Shown here: in pieces, positions 46,014 to 58,606 of the stretch
Position numbering within the stretch: position 1 is the first letter of the stretch
Layout of the letters: every line of letters begins with the position of its first letter
DNA from: Agaricus subrufescens
Lineage: Eukaryota; Basidiomycota; Agaricomycetes; Agaricales; Agaricaceae
Reading direction: 5' to 3'
DNA: 64,000 nucleotides
NCBI GenBank assembly: GCA_029945375.1
Contig: CM057066.1
Location: 682,001-746,000, forward strand
Translations under genes and position numbers: made by a program
The notes under the pieces: generated by a model
Told to the model about the DNA's origin: nothing
Seen by the model: only the letters and a program-made list of their open reading frames with translations
The model's database searches: none

Positions 46014-49000
46014 TCATCGAATAGCTAATTTAGCCTTTGCCAATTTCTTTTCTATATCCTCAATCCCACCAATAAGTAAACTCAACCGTTCTTCCAGCTC
46101 ATCAAAACAACTTGATTCACCCTTGTCCAAATCGTCATGCTCATGTTCATAATCATCATGGTATGCGCGAGCCGGGATGTAAGAGTCCTTGACGGGTCTT
46201 TGAGATGCTACATCGACACGTTGAGGGCGGGTTGCAGTGACAACTCTTCCATGATTCGCAGGTGCAGCTCGTTTGTCGTGATGATTCTCGTCTTCTTCTG
46301 AAGCCTGGGGATTGCCTCCGATATTCCTGTCTCTGTAATTCAGCCTCTCGTTCCGATTTCGTTTATCTCCAGTACTATCCGACTTTCGAGGTGTCGTCTC
46401 TTCATCTACAACCTCCTCAGCTACTTCAACTTCCAATGGCTGGTGCTTTTCTTCCCGCTTTTCCTCCTCTTTCTTCCTCTCATCATGGTTAGACAAATAT
46501 TCCCGACGCACACTCGCACCAACACCCAAACCCTGCATCGGCACCTGCCCCAGCCCATTCCCCAACCCCGAATTCCCCAACTGAAAACTCGTCGATCTCA
46601 CAGTAGCCAACAAACTCGATCCACCTTCACTCACAGCCCTCCTCAAACTATTCCTCGAACCACTACTCAACATAGTCGGTGTATGACTTCTCGTCGACAA
46701 ATTCGAAAAACTTCCACCTCCACCAATCAACATCGTTGTTGTCGGAGTAGCACTTCTCCTAGACGTTGATAGTGATGAACCAGGTCGAGGGCTAGGACTA
46801 GGTGGACCTTCAGAATCAGTAATTTCAGTTTCGGATCCTGAATAGCCGAAATTCGAGTCGGTGTCTACTAGAGCAGGGCGATTGGTCGCAGTAGGCTGTT
46901 GAGGATCCAAAGAATTCGGTAGGTTTGGGTTTCCACCATTCAATTGCTGCTGCTGCTGCTGTTGGGCCACAGAAACATACGACAACGAAGCCGAGGCATT
47001 GTTGCTCATCGAAAATGACGCCACCCGATAATCAGGCATAGGTATGGGGTCTCCCTTGAACCTCAATTCCTTCCTCGTCAAACTTCCATATCCCGACCTC
47101 AAAGAAGCAGGATTGTTCAAGACTTTCGGTTTTCTACCACTCTCCAAAACCTTTTTTCTCACGCTCATACCAACGCAGTCGACTAGTTGCTTCATAGCCT
47201 CACGATCTGATAGATCTCTGCGTTGAGATGTACGCCCAGCCGTACGAGGAAGTGTGTTCGTGCGGAAAGGCGTGAAGGCATAAGGGCGGTTATTTGGTGT
47301 AGAGAAAGTGTTGTAGCGGTGTAGTGGAGTGGAGAGGGTATTAGTGCTAGGTAAGGGTCGGGGTGTGGTGAGGTGAGATGGCGTTGCTGATGGTGGAATT
47401 TGAGGCGTAGATGGCGTATTTGATTGAACAGGAGAAGCAGGAATATAATCCGTCGTTGACGGAAAGGCGTCCAAAGTGGGACCCCACGAAAATCCAATAA
47501 AAGGAGCTGAAGGATCTTCCTGCAACGCGGATTTCATAGGTGTCTGTCGAAGCATTGCTGAGATAGCAGGCGAAGAGGAACTCGGGAGAGGCGATGATTG
47601 AAATAGGGCAGAAAATTGAAAGCCTTGAGATAGGGATTCTTCGAAATGTGACGATGCCAGATGTTCTCGTACTTGAGCTGGTGGTTGCTCATTATACGTA
47701 AATTGAGGGAGGTGTAGACCTTCAGGTGGTTGTTCTGTCCATAGTGGTGATGAGCTGGCGAATTTCGTGATGATGTGATGGTATCTGCGATGACGTACGT
47801 TTATGCAGGTTCGTCCAGTTCACGGCTTCGAACAGTGGGTGATCAGTGATCTCCGAGATGTTATGTCTGCCGATGCGCCTTTTAGGGTCGGTTAATAATC
47901 TGATCAATAGAATAAATTAGAGGTTTAGTGCCAAGACAATATTCCATACTTGCTGATAAAATCTTTGTAAACAGAGGGAATGGGTGTAGAGTCGTCGAAA
48001 CGAAGACTTCTCTGTGTATCGTAGTAAGCACGGAGCCAAATATAAACGGCCAGGACTGACTTGGTGGTTCATGATTTTCTGATAGGTATGTCGGATTTCA
48101 TTCGCGAAGAATGGAGCAACGCCATAAGCCATCTCATAGATCATAGCTCCGAAACTCCACCAGTCTGTTTCAACGCCATATCCCGGATCGTCATCTCTTG
48201 ATGATTGATGCGAGGGGAGCTCGTCTTCATTTTCCATCTCCAGTGCCAAAAGTACATCCTCATGAGCCATCAAGATTTCAGGTGAGATGTAGTCGCAAGT
48301 GCCGCATGGAAGGATACAGTAACGTTTGGGGAGGAGTTGGGATCCATCTGGACCTGGTGGTAATAGAGGCGCAGCAGAACCGAAGTCGATGAGGAGGATA
48401 TGTGCATCTTTTGTGAGGACGAAATTCTGGGGTTTGATGTCGCTAACGTAGGAATGAAATGAATATGTTGGTACAGGGAAACAGAAGAGTCCGACGCACC
48501 GATGTGCAAACCCTTGAGAATGGCACCAATGAATAGCACTGACAACTTGGGGTATCCACCACTGGAGGTCATTATCGGGAAGTTTACTCTGATGGGGACT
48601 CGATTCAAGGACGTCCAACAGCGAACCTCCCTCCGCGTAGTCCATGACGAGATTCAAATGGGTCGGTGTTTGAAAGGCGCAAAGAAGATGAGGTGCCCAT
48701 GAAGTCTCTGACTTGAGTGCCTGTAGCAAGATATCTCGCTCGAATTGAGGAAAGCATTGCTACAGCTGAGTGAGTGCCAGATAACGGACAGTGCAGTCTA
48801 TACACCACGTACGTCGCGTGCGCGCAGGGCGAAGCGTTTTTCAGTTGATTTACGGACATAAGATTTCCCGTTGAGGCGACAGGTCACTACATCGATCTAT
48901 GTCCAGCGGTTAGATTGAGCTTCGCGTGTCCAAGATCACCGAAAAGGCTTACCACACCGTATTGCCCAAATTCCAGCGTTCCAACGACGCTAAGGTCCTT

Positions 49001-49214
49001 GTTCTGGAAGCGCAGCGCGTCGATTTCGATGGTTTTTGCTAACGCGATGTGAGATGAAGAGCTGATCAGGAATGGGAAATCGCTGACCGGTTTTACCGAT
49101 GACATTCTGGCCATGGAGGAGGCGGTCGAGGGCGAGGCCGTCTGCGTCGTCGTCGCCCTGGCTCCTGAGCAGCGCGGCGAGTTTTGTCTTGCGTTGGGGC
49201 CATGAGAGCGACAT
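46014..49214 (-). CDS. AGC/DMPK-like serine/threonine protein kinase, 937 aa
   Basis: Eight exons on the minus strand (49097-49214, 48953-49038, 48813-48896, 48500-48759, 48061-48442, 47950-48011, 47799-47899, 46014-47734) sum to 2814 nt in frame. Kinase landmarks in order: glycine-loop region [30 protein letters not shown], carrying the candidate ATP-binding lysine; HRDIKPQNF, whose HRD is assembled across an intron; [17 protein letters not shown]; and [20 protein letters not shown]. The domain ends with DPKRRIG and HPLFEAVNW. An AGC-type C-tail follows with the hydrophobic motif FIGFSW (about residue 443), as in the ROCK/MRCK/DMPK group. The rest is a long disordered Ser/Thr/Pro/Gln tail ending in a short coiled coil ([20 protein letters not shown]). 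The glycine loop is atypical, so activity is likely but not certain. The gene diverges from the chromo-protein gene, with a tRNA-His gene in the 255 bp between their start codons. Confidence 0.87.
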
Positions 49215-49295
49215 GCATCACGGCGCAGCGTGCAGACGAGACGCAGGGGCAGGCTTCCCACGCCGCACGCCGGGGAAAAGAAAAGAAAAAGGAGG

Positions 49296-49377
49296 TGTCC
49301 CAGGGAGGATTCGAACTTCCGTCTTCTCGGAGCAGGCAGGCCACAACGAGATGATCTAACCACTAATCGACAAGGAC
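49296..49377 (-). tRNA. tRNA-His (GTG), with a 10-nt intron
   Basis: Read on the minus strand from 49377: acceptor GTCCTTG; D arm GATTAGTGGTTAGATC; anticodon stem TCTCG/CGAGA; loop TTGTGG...C with anticodon GTG; then GGAAGTTCGAATCCTCC and CTGGGAC plus an A at position 73, as in yeast tRNA-His. Ten bases (49331-49340) interrupt the anticodon loop after position 37, the canonical intron site. One mismatch occurs in the acceptor stem and one in the T stem; both recur in the second copy. T-runs downstream on this strand (A-runs at 49276-49290) fit a Pol III terminator. Confidence 0.85.
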
Positions 49378-49469
49378 ATATGTCTTCCCCCACCGGCTCC
49401 CGCCCCACAACAAAGACGCCATTACATAATATTCGCAAGCGGAACCACCGCGACGGAACCCTGACTCAC

Positions 49470-52400
49470 ATGGCCCAAGCCAGCGACATCGACGACGAAC
49501 CCGACGTGTCATCGCTCGACACCCACTTTGTTGCGCGCGCAGACGACGATGAAACCCTGTGGGACGTCCGCGAAATCATCGCCGAGAAGGGCAAGATGTA
49601 CCAGGTCCTCTGGGAGGGCGTCGATCCCGAAACGAACAAGCCCTGGCCACCGGACTGGGTGCCCAAGGAGGATTGCACGGACCCACTAGTTCTGACCTGG
49701 AAGCGCAAGAAGGCGGCTAAGCAGGCTGAAAAGAAGCGGAAACGCACTTGTGAGCCAGATTTGTAAATCATAACCTTTTGACAAACGATCCTTGCAGCTA
49801 TACAAAGTCGCGTGTCTGCATCGAGAATGTCTGTTAGTTCTTCTGCTATCGTGACGCGCACCTCTGTATCCGCGTCGGCGAAACCCAAATCCGCCAATGG
49901 GGGACTGAAACGAAAACGCGATGAGGGTTTTGCGAGCACCGCTTCACGGCCGAGTGTTGCCTCAGAAAATGTATCATCTGCTCCACCCAAGAAAAAGCAG
50001 AAAGTGGCCTCAAAATCCCCCTCAATCGAAACTCGATCGCCTTCATCTCGGGTTAACTCCAGTCGACACAACAGACGAAAAATCCAGGCGGAGGAAGAAA
50101 AGGATTCGAGTGGAGATGAGCAGGAAATCATTTCCCGTCTCAAGCAATCCAAACAAAATAACAGACCATACAGACACTCACCAATCGACCTCACGTCTTC
50201 TTCGGACGAACTTCCCCGTCCCAAGCATCGTCCTAATGACCTCAAGAAGAGCATCAGTTCCAAACCCATTGCAGCCAAGTCTACAGGGGTGGCTCCCAAA
50301 CCGTTACCGCCAGTACCGAAAACTTCACGCTCACATGCTGCGGTCACCTCAAATGACATAGGGGTCGGCGACGGGGTGCCCTCTATCCGAGGATCCAACC
50401 ATCCGCCAGATGGTATTTCGAAGAAGCCAAAACCTGTGCTTTCAGATTTCTCAGATACGGATGACAATTCGCCCCCTAAACCACCCCGAAGAGACGAACT
50501 GAAGCCGGCACGCGCTAGAGGGAAGCTAATACCGGACTCGTCGCCTCCACGAGCACCTCCTACTTTATCAAAAGCTGTAAAGCGTGCGAGAACTCCTTCC
50601 CCCTCTCCTTCCCCCTCTGATTTTCCTTCATCCGCTTCGCTTGATACGCTGCCCTCTGCCTCATTTCTCATTTCGGCCTTACCAGCCACCCGGCCCGAAG
50701 CTCCAGATATTCGGAGAGACGATGGAGAAGACAGTGCACTCGAGTATGTCGAGCTACCCATCCCGTCACAACGAAATGCGGCACCAACCCCTCCTCCTGC
50801 TCAAATGTCCCGCAAACGATCACTTTCCCCGCGACTTCGGTCTCAACCTGCATCTCCATCGTCCTCGCCAGCTCCAGCACCTTCACATTCCTCGCAGACA
50901 CCTGAACCTCAACGGCTTAAGCTACCTTATGCTCACGACTCTCAGTTTGTATCCGAAACTGAGGGTGAAGATTCTCTACATCTTCGTGAACGTATCAATC
51001 AGGCTTCACCACTATCGCGACACTCACCATCGAAGAATTCATTTACATCAAGGATGAAACCTCGTACGCCGGGCTCTAAGAGATACGCTCCCGATGCGGA
51101 TCTTATTGCCTCTCCTCTTCCATTAAACGACAGTAGTGACAATCATAGTGAAGACAAACCACGCCCTGCCAAAAAGCTTCGACCCATTCCTCAGATTCCC
51201 CCTTCTACATTCCACACCTTATCCTCGTCTATTATGTCGAGTGCTAATAGCCTTCGTGCTGGCGACAATCATGACGATACTATCGAAGAATTCGATTCAC
51301 CTGATAAATCCGCTGGCATCAGGAAAGGAGGAGCCGCTGCCGGTGGGAAGAGGTCTCAGGAAATACCGGACTCGACAGGTGGAAGTGGTAGCACTGGTGG
51401 AAGTTTGCCTGTCCCATCTGCGGCTACGAATGTGATTGATAAAGGAGTTGCTATGGCTGATGCTGCGAAGAGGGCAAAGTTGAATGGCCTTTCAGCTCAG
51501 GCGAGGGTAACTCTTGATGCGATCATTGAGAATGAGAAGAAGCAGAGGTTACGGTCGACTAGTGGAACTAGTGACTACGAGGCCGGAGAGGAGGGAGATG
51601 AGGAAGGAGGGGGGGATGAGGGAGATGAAGAAAGTCAACGAGATGGGACGGTCGTTCAATCGACGTTGGAAGAGTTTGCGGACTCATTTGTGGATTATGA
51701 TGCTGAAGTCACTCAAGACCTCAGTCAAGAACAGACTCAGGATCAAGACGAGCCCACAAACACGGAAGAGATAGGGAACATCGTGATTGGGGAACAAGTA
51801 AAGGTGTTTGAAAGACGGGAAGAGGAGGAAAGTACCCAGGATGTGTTGGCGGAGATGCAAGAGCAGCAACAGTTACTTCAACAGCTCGAACGTAGAGTGC
51901 CGGACGAGAGTGAGATGTGGGCACATCCTGGTGTGCCTCTCCCTCTCAGCTCTCAGGTACCTCAGAGCGGCGACGAGGACTTGGTTGATGTGGTTAACTC
52001 ATTGGAAGTTGCTCCCCCAAAGGTGAAACATCATACAAACAGGATATTTGCCGTCGAAACTAAAAAAGAAAATCTTGTTTTCTAGTCTTCCGGACCCATT
52101 ATTGATAGTCTTCTGGATCCTGCTAGTCAACCGCTATTGGCCTCTCAGCGCACCCCAGACAAAAAGCCACTGTCCATGGAGCTGCAAACACCAGAAATCC
52201 CACCTACAATATCCCCAACGCGACCCGGACCTGAACTTCTGTTTTCTTCGTCTTCTCAATCGCAGGTACGTTACAACTCTCAGTGCCTTCAATCATTCTT
52301 CTGATGGAGTATCGCGTCATAGGACCCTCAGCTTGAAGCAGCTATGAATCTTCTCAACAAAAAATCAGAAGAAATTTCACGTCTCGAAAGTCTTCTCGCC

Positions 52401-53371
52401 GTTGCTGAGACAGCTACTCGATCTCTTGAAGCTCAGAACGTTACCCTTCAAACCCTATACGCCGCACGTGAAAATCAAATATCCGTGCTTAACAGTTCGA
52501 TTCAATCCCTAGAGTCTAAAGTCACTTTTACGGAAAACAGTGCCGAGGTTTTCAGGAGACAATATCTCGAAGCTTCGAGACACGCGTCGGAAGTTGCGGC
52601 AGAGAATAGTAATCTTCGAGAACGAATTGAAGTAGTTGAATCTCAGGTTTCCTCGGGGGTTAGTGGTATACGGACTATGTTTGAGCGACGCGTCCAAGAA
52701 CTTGAGAAAGAAGCTGCTTATCATAGACAACTTGCTACCTTTGTCATGGAACAGACTAAGCGGACTGGGGATGAAGAAATTCGGAAGAGGGCAGCGGAGT
52801 ATCCGGAAATGGAGATGAAGTATAAAGAGATGGAAAATAGATTGGAAGGTGCTGGTGGTATGATTGATACGTTGGAGAGATTGATTACGATGAGGGACAA
52901 AGATATTGGGGATCTCAGGAAGGAGAAGAGGGAGGAGAAAGAGCGGATGCAAATGGAGATGGAAACACTACGAGAGGAGTTGGAAACGTTGAAGAAGAAA
53001 GACCGCCTTGTAAATGGAGAGCAGCTTCCAGTAGGAACACCGACTCTGGCACTCGATGGTACGGATTCTTCACCTGTCCCCGAAGTAGAGCGCAAGTCTG
53101 CATCAAACTTGACGAGTGATGATGCAACTGCAACTTCTGAACTTGAAATGGCATCCAAGCCCCCGACGCCGAGGGAAGACGTAGCTGGAGACATCGTGGT
53201 GTACCGCTGTCTTTGGAGAAAGGATGGAAGCGATCGCTGTGACGCTATGTTCTTAACGAAAGAGGTTCGTTTCTTATTATTTCTTTGAAAGCAGAACCAT
53301 CTCAAACATTCCGGATAAACTTTTTTCAGGAATTGCGTTGCCATTTGGAGTCTTGTGGGCATCTACAATAA
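49470..53371 (+). CDS. Chromo-domain, coiled-coil and C-terminal zinc-finger protein, 1222 aa
   Basis: Five exons (49470-49749, 49798-52022, 52086-52265, 52323-53264, 53330-53371) sum to 3669 nt in frame. The TAG at 52083-52085 that closes the long frame is the acceptor of intron 2. Residues about 25-75 form a chromo-like domain (ETLWDVREIIAEKGKMYQVL, then WVPKEDCTDPLVL), followed by a basic KRKKAAKQAEKKRKR run. A disordered Ser/Pro/acidic region spans about 750 residues. Then comes a coiled coil of about 250 residues (ISRLESLLAVAETATRSLEA and on), and the end is C2H2-like: YRCLW...RCDAMF...LRCHLESCGH. A chromatin reader or scaffold is the likely role; I know no named orthologue. A second in-frame ATG at 49380 would add 30 residues, but it starts three bases from the tRNA gene, so 49470 is preferred. 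Confidence 0.82.
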
Positions 53372-53555
53372 CCCGTGTAACATTATTAATTTTCTTCATC
53401 ATTTTTTCGCTTGGTTATCCTTCATGCTAAGTGACGTTTGTAGGTTTAAAAACTTAATTATAAAGATGTAACTTATACTCCCATTTGAGGGGCTTTTTTG
53501 GCGGTTTTTTTTGGGCCTGTCAGGTTGTAAATCATGATTGCACGTTCGGGCTGTC

Positions 53556-53637
53556 GTCCTTGTCGATTAGTGGTCAAATCATCTCGTTGTGGTTAAGCTG
53601 CTCCGAGAAGCCGGAAGTTCGAATCCTCCCTGGGACA
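53556..53637 (+). tRNA. tRNA-His (GTG), second copy, with a 10-nt intron
   Basis: The 82-nt gene is nearly identical to the one at 49296-49377 but on the opposite strand. It has the same acceptor and T arm including both stem mismatches, anticodon GTG, and a 10-nt intron at 53593-53602 that differs in sequence from the other copy. A TTTT run follows four bases after its end. Confidence 0.85.
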
Positions 53638-54468
53638 CTAATTTTGCTGATGTGGGTTACGATTACGAATATAGTTAGTTCACTTAAAATATTACATAGT
53701 CTTTGGTGATGAATTCTAGTTTTTTTTCTTTCAGCGAGCTACAACAAAATCATGCCGAGCTTGCTCAGCAACCTTTGTAGAACTTTATGCATGGCGAGTT
53801 CCTCGGTTTGACTTTACTACTACAAGAAAGTTTGCGCCAAATATGTCACGTAATTTCTAGCCGTCTCGTTTTATAGAGTGGTGGATGAGATTGACCGAAT
53901 GTCGGGGCTATCCCTTCACCAATGATTTTAGCCTGACCAATGTATATCATCATGCTGTCCTTGCAGCCCCTGATAAATCAAAATCCCAACAGATAGCAGG
54001 ACGCGCAAGTTTTCAATCCTTGTGATAGTTTTCCTACAGGGTAAGAGGTTCAGTCATCCTTATTTTAAGTTGTTCCTTTGCACATAATATTCTACCATGT
54101 ATACCTCGCGTGGAGACTCTGGGGTGTTCATCCTTACGGGAAGCTAGCTATAAGAAAGAATGTTCACCTTCCGAGGTCGATCTACTACATCAGTTTGGCT
54201 GATGAAAATTAACACTGCACAAACGCAGCACATTCGGAGTCAGCTCGACGTATAATCTCATTCCGGCAGTGTCTGTTGTCGAAGACAAGGTCAGACGTGT
54301 CACAAAAGTGACGCAGCTTGCGTCGGTCAATTGAAAATTCATATAAATTACATAGGGCCAACGTATATACTATTACATCATAGCTGAAAGTAAGATATTT
54401 GATAATAATTAACCGGCAAAGCATCAAACGAACATAACGAACAGTTTTGTTTTTTCATTAGAGCCGAG
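53638..54468. other. Intergenic, nothing supported
   Basis: AT-rich sequence between the tRNA and the convergent end of the membrane-protein gene. Only short frames without coding features are seen. Confidence 0.5.
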
Positions 54469-56031
54469 CTATATTGCGCTATAGACTGGCGGTAGCTCAA
54501 TAGGTGGACACAATGCTTCGGTGCCCAATCTGATACCGCTGTCTACGTGCTGTATTGTGCTCCGAGACCGCTGCTCTCTTTCTTCGGTCTGATCAGGGTG
54601 GGCTGCGGAATTAATGGAATGCCCCAGAGTGACCTCGACACCAGGACTTGGAGTTGTCCTTTCGGCATCTATAGAGGTACGTGGGTCCGAGGTTATCGCA
54701 GAACTAGATTGAGCGCAATTAATGGAAGTCTGGTCACTACTTCCTCCATGATTTGTATCAGCGGCCGAAGTTGGATTAGACAATGTTGCCCCCAAATCGA
54801 CTACCGTTTCGTCGGCTGTGTTCCTCGAAGGTGAAGCTAACGCATTGGTCGGGTGCAACGAGCCGGCGCCAGGTGACAAAATGCTCTTGTGTGTGAGCCG
54901 CAGTTTCAAGGAAGTTGAAGGAGGATCTTGAGCATTCGAAATTTTACTGGTACCCACTACGATATTCTGGTTAAGACGTGAAGACGATGGTTGTGATTGT
55001 AGATTATTATCATGATCTCGTTCTGGACCGGTTTCCTCGAGCACCCTACTTTTTCTAAAAGCAGGGGGAACCTGAGGCGAATTCAACGGAACAGATGGTT
55101 CAAGGGTAAATGGCTGGATACCAATCCTGGATAACCTTGACTTCGCTTCAAGGGCCCCTGGGAAAGATTCCGAAAAGTCAGTATTCAATACTTTCCGATG
55201 CAAAAACCATGCAATAAATCACTCATCTATGAAGCTATCAAAACTGAAACTTACCGAGTGAGGCTTCCATATCGCCACGTTTCTCTTGGGGATAATCTCG
55301 AAGATCCTTGTCACGTTCCAAATAATAACGGTGCGGCCGTGTTTCGTCCTTCAATCTTAGCCGTCTTTTACGTATCCAGAAGAATGCACCCAATAATAAT
55401 AATATAAGGCAAATGACGCCTCCCATAATGGCGCCCACTATCGCACCCTTAGGTAGAGCTTTGTTCGACGGAGGCGGCATTCGTTCGTGTCCACTGGGAT
55501 CATATACAGTGAAATAATCGAACCAGATGGTGCCTTCGCCATCTTCTGGGTCATTATTAACTTTGACCATTGTCACAGTTAGTTCACTACGTGGATGTTT
55601 AGAATAAAATCATGATCACGCGGGGAGGAGGTAATAACTGACTGTTGGGAAACGTTCAAAGCTGGAGATGCCCAAAATTGTTGTTTCCCTATATCCTTAG
55701 GACCCCTCTGCGAGGTCATTTGCGCAGGCGGCATTCCGTCTATAGTGTAATTGGTTACGACGCCCCCCGATGATGCATCAATGGTTCCGTACACAACTAT
55801 CGACTGCCCTAAATGTTATATGGTGACCGCTTGATTGAGCGTCCCCCCCCTGGATAAATCACGGTGAAATGCTTGGTACATACCATAGAAAGGGACGATG
55901 AATGAGTCACCCGCCCGTGTGGAGCTCGACTCCGTCTTATTGAAATCTTGTTTTACTCCACCAATGCGCCAATTGCCATTAAACCGCACGCGAGGATCCC
56001 TGTCGTCTATCTGGGCGGATATTGGATCCAT
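54469..56031 (-). CDS. Single-pass membrane protein with extracellular beta-sandwich-like domain, 444 aa
   Basis: Four exons on the minus strand (55884-56031, 55643-55808, 55255-55586, 54469-55157) sum to 1335 nt in frame. The first 140 residues (DDRDPRVRFNGNWRIGG ... QSIVVYGTIDASSGGVVTNY ... DGEGTIWFDYFTVYD) look like a galactose-binding-like beta sandwich that I know from many basidiomycete membrane proteins. One transmembrane helix follows (about residues 154-176, GAIMGGVICLILLLLGAFFW), then a stop-transfer IRKRRLRLK and a disordered Ser/Thr/Pro-rich cytoplasmic tail of about 260 residues. No cleavable signal peptide is visible, so the helix probably sets the topology with the N-terminus outside. 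The third intron is long for this window (97 nt). The function is unknown; a cell-surface sensor or adhesion role is a guess. Confidence 0.8.
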
Positions 56032-57003
56032 GCCTTTCGAGAGCTAGTACGATACTCTCAACTTGATAGTGGTCGTGGACTTGACACTTGTAAAACTATG
56101 AAGGCTGAAACGAGCTGGCCTACGATAGGTTTAAGTAGGGTTTCATTCTAAGTGCCCTAACGCCGCGCATAGCGGGCCGAGGAGAACTTTTAATCACTGG
56201 AGCTAAAAAGACACCGAGCGTGTTGATCTCAGGGAGCTGTCACCCGAGCAAGCGGTGAAAATAGCCCATACAATATGGTGCCCAAAAACTTTCCTATCAA
56301 AATATCTGTCACGGCGTCGATTACATTAGAGCAACCTGATTGTTGATAGCACTGGAGTAGCATATTCCACATATCTGGTATACGCACTAAAAAAATCAGT
56401 GAGATATATGTTTCATTACGATATCCATTATGAGCTACCCTCATTATCAATACCGCTACTAGTACGATCTGAGCGCTTTCTCTAGGACACACTCTCACAG
56501 ACGGGATACAATTCCGCAGGCGATACAAAAGGGAAAGGCATACCGTGACTTGCAGTCTACGCCCCATCAATATAAGACTTTGAGCGACAGCAAACTCTCA
56601 TGCATTAGATTCTTACCGTAAAGGGCGTACGCATAGGCAAGGGACACGAGCTACCGGGAAATTCTTTGTATTAGATGCGGTACCCGAAGCTGAAGGAAGC
56701 TAGCGTGTCTTATCTATACAATCGGTTTCTGCTCTCCACGTTATTTAGAATGTGACCTTGATGTGATTTTGATATTATCAAAATTGGGTATGATGGTGTA
56801 TGGGCCTAGTATGGGCTTTGCTCGGTTGATAGCTGCCTGGAAACACCGCCCTGTCGTAAGGGAAAAGAAGTTGGGAAGGCTAAGATAGGTAATGGAACGT
56901 GCCGGTCATATAAATAGTACCGTGACATAGTTGAGTGTTCGGCGGTTCATCATGCATCATGATACAATGAAGTACTACAAGCAATTCAAAACATCTGCCT
57001 CAC
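56032..57003. other. Intergenic, possible membrane-protein relic
   Basis: A minus-strand frame (56229-56570) contains hydrophobic stretches, and sequence upstream reads LVSLAYAYALYG. I could not assemble a frame-consistent gene, so this may be a decayed membrane-protein gene or chance. Confidence 0.4.
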
Positions 57004-57975
57004 TTAATCATAAAAAACCAAAGCTCGCAACTCGATAGATTCTCGGAAGGGGGCATCTTTAGGGGTCGTTGGGTCCTGGAATCCTGTGTGCGGTGTGAAC
57101 ACCGCGACGCTGCCGTCCTGCACGGAATCAAAACTAATTACGGCATATCAGCATTTCGTTGGCAGCGTTATGAAAGATTGGAGCTAACCATTTGATCAAT
57201 ACCGTTTCGTCTGGAGTCATCCCGCGCTGATATTTCCACTGATGCTTTGGATTATACTTCACTGCCATTCCCCCTCCTACGTAAGTCGTATAGTGGAGTT
57301 CGACAGGGAAAATATCATTCTCTACGTCAACACTCCTATAATCACAGACCGCTAGTGGCCAATCAATCGCCGAATTTCCTATAGGCCTCCAAAGGTTGAT
57401 TACTTGGAAGCGACGCTTGAGAAGGTCATCAGCGTCTTCAGGAACGTGGCGTCGGACACGAGTGATGGACGCGGCCGTGGTCTGATCTACGTGTGCTACA
57501 GACACTGGTTGTCTACGAGTGGGAGAATTTCCATTCTCTTCCGGACGACGAAGGCGATGAGCTATGCATAATAGATTAACAGATCGAAGATAACAGGAAA
57601 TTTGATACACTTACTGTGATCGAAGAAGACAACACGCGACGCGCCAGTGACCTCTTTTATGAGCTCAATACTCTCCGCATAGTAAATGTCCTTGACTTTG
57701 TCCTCATCTCCAAAGTCACTAGCTGCCAGCTTGGTAGGTCGTGCATGGAATTGGAATCCTGCATTATCGAGTGTGTAAAGGCTCTCCTTGCCACGAACAT
57801 TTTCTACGGCCACGCCTTCGTGGTCGTCTTGCATATAATTCCTCTCTGTCTGACCGGTTACTGGATCAGCAACGGTCCCCGAGATAGCCTGAGAACCATC
57901 TTTCGGTGGTAGCATGTACCCAATTTTGGTGGTGACAGTGTTCTCGGTGATAGTAGTAGTGGTGGTGGTAGACAT
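57004..57975 (-). CDS. GA4-desaturase/AsaB-family oxygenase, copy 1, 287 aa
   Basis: Three exons on the minus strand (57615-57975, 57189-57561, 57004-57133) give 287 residues. The family is recognised from the N-terminal Y-x-L/M-PPKDGS region, YTLDNAGFQFHARPTK, VTGASRVVFFDHTHRLRRPE, AHVDQTTAASITRVRRHVPE, FQVINLWRPIG, PLAVCDYRSVD and the C-terminal AVFTPHTGFQDP...RESIELRAL. HVD, a distal histidine (likely in FTPHTGF) and the following arginine fit a 2-oxoglutarate/Fe(II) oxygenase site. That assignment is from motif spacing, not structure. Members of the family hydroxylate or desaturate secondary metabolites; no substrate can be told here. All motifs are intact. It is the most downstream of four head-to-tail copies. 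Confidence 0.9.
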
Positions 57976-58606
57976 TACAGTGAAGGGCTTATTTCGAATC
58001 CGCAATATACTGTAGCTTATATATACGCGACTTTAAGGTGCTGACAGAGAATAGGGGGAGGCCATACGCCCATAACAAAGTCACGGTTGGGGCTGCGAAT
58101 TCGCAATCTATCTGACATATAGGATACGGGTAGTCCTGATGACCCAAACTCGATAAAGTACAGTTTTTCAGAAGATATTCGACAAACACGGTCGCTATAC
58201 CATGTCTGATTCAGCAGTCTAGCTAATTTAACTAAATTAGGCAAGATCGACGATCGTGGCTCCTGTAATATCAGATACATGCTCATTGCACAAGTGGCGT
58301 CCAACGACATATAGGAGTTTTCGGAAAGTTAGGGGGCGCAGCGGCAACAAAACACTGGTGATGTATTACTGTTTGTATCAAATAAACAAACCGCCGTGTC
58401 AGATTCTGGCTTCGTTGGGGACATTTTGAGAGGCGGGAGTAAGACGAGCTGACCAGATACGAAATCTAGAAGCCAAGGTTATTCATCTTCCAGTACAATA
58501 TCATGGATCATTTCTGCGTAGACTATGGAAAAGGAAAGTTTATATTAATACAACATGTAGATCTATAACGGTACGGAGTATTGCCACTGGGTATTATCCA
58601 CATGAA
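57976..58606. other. Promoter and spacer between copies 1 and 2
   Basis: About 600 bp, mostly homologous to the spacer upstream of copy 2 (for example AACTAAATTAGGCAAGATCG at 58230 and its counterpart near 60203). It shows that genes 1 and 2 were duplicated together with their flanks. Confidence 0.7.
58019..58026 (-). promoter_or_regulatory. TATA box of oxygenase copy 1
   Basis: The run tatatata lies 44 bases upstream of the copy 1 ATG, at the same spacing as in the three sister genes. Confidence 0.6.

Noticed and set aside
49466..50761. 431-aa open frame on the minus strand
   Set aside because: It is a shadow of the chromo-domain gene, low-complexity Ser/Gly/Glu, with no splice logic or domain.
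52083..52085. TAG that ends the long frame of the chromo-domain gene
   Set aside because: It is the 3' splice site of a 63-nt intron (52023-52085). The next exon continues in frame with coding-like sequence.
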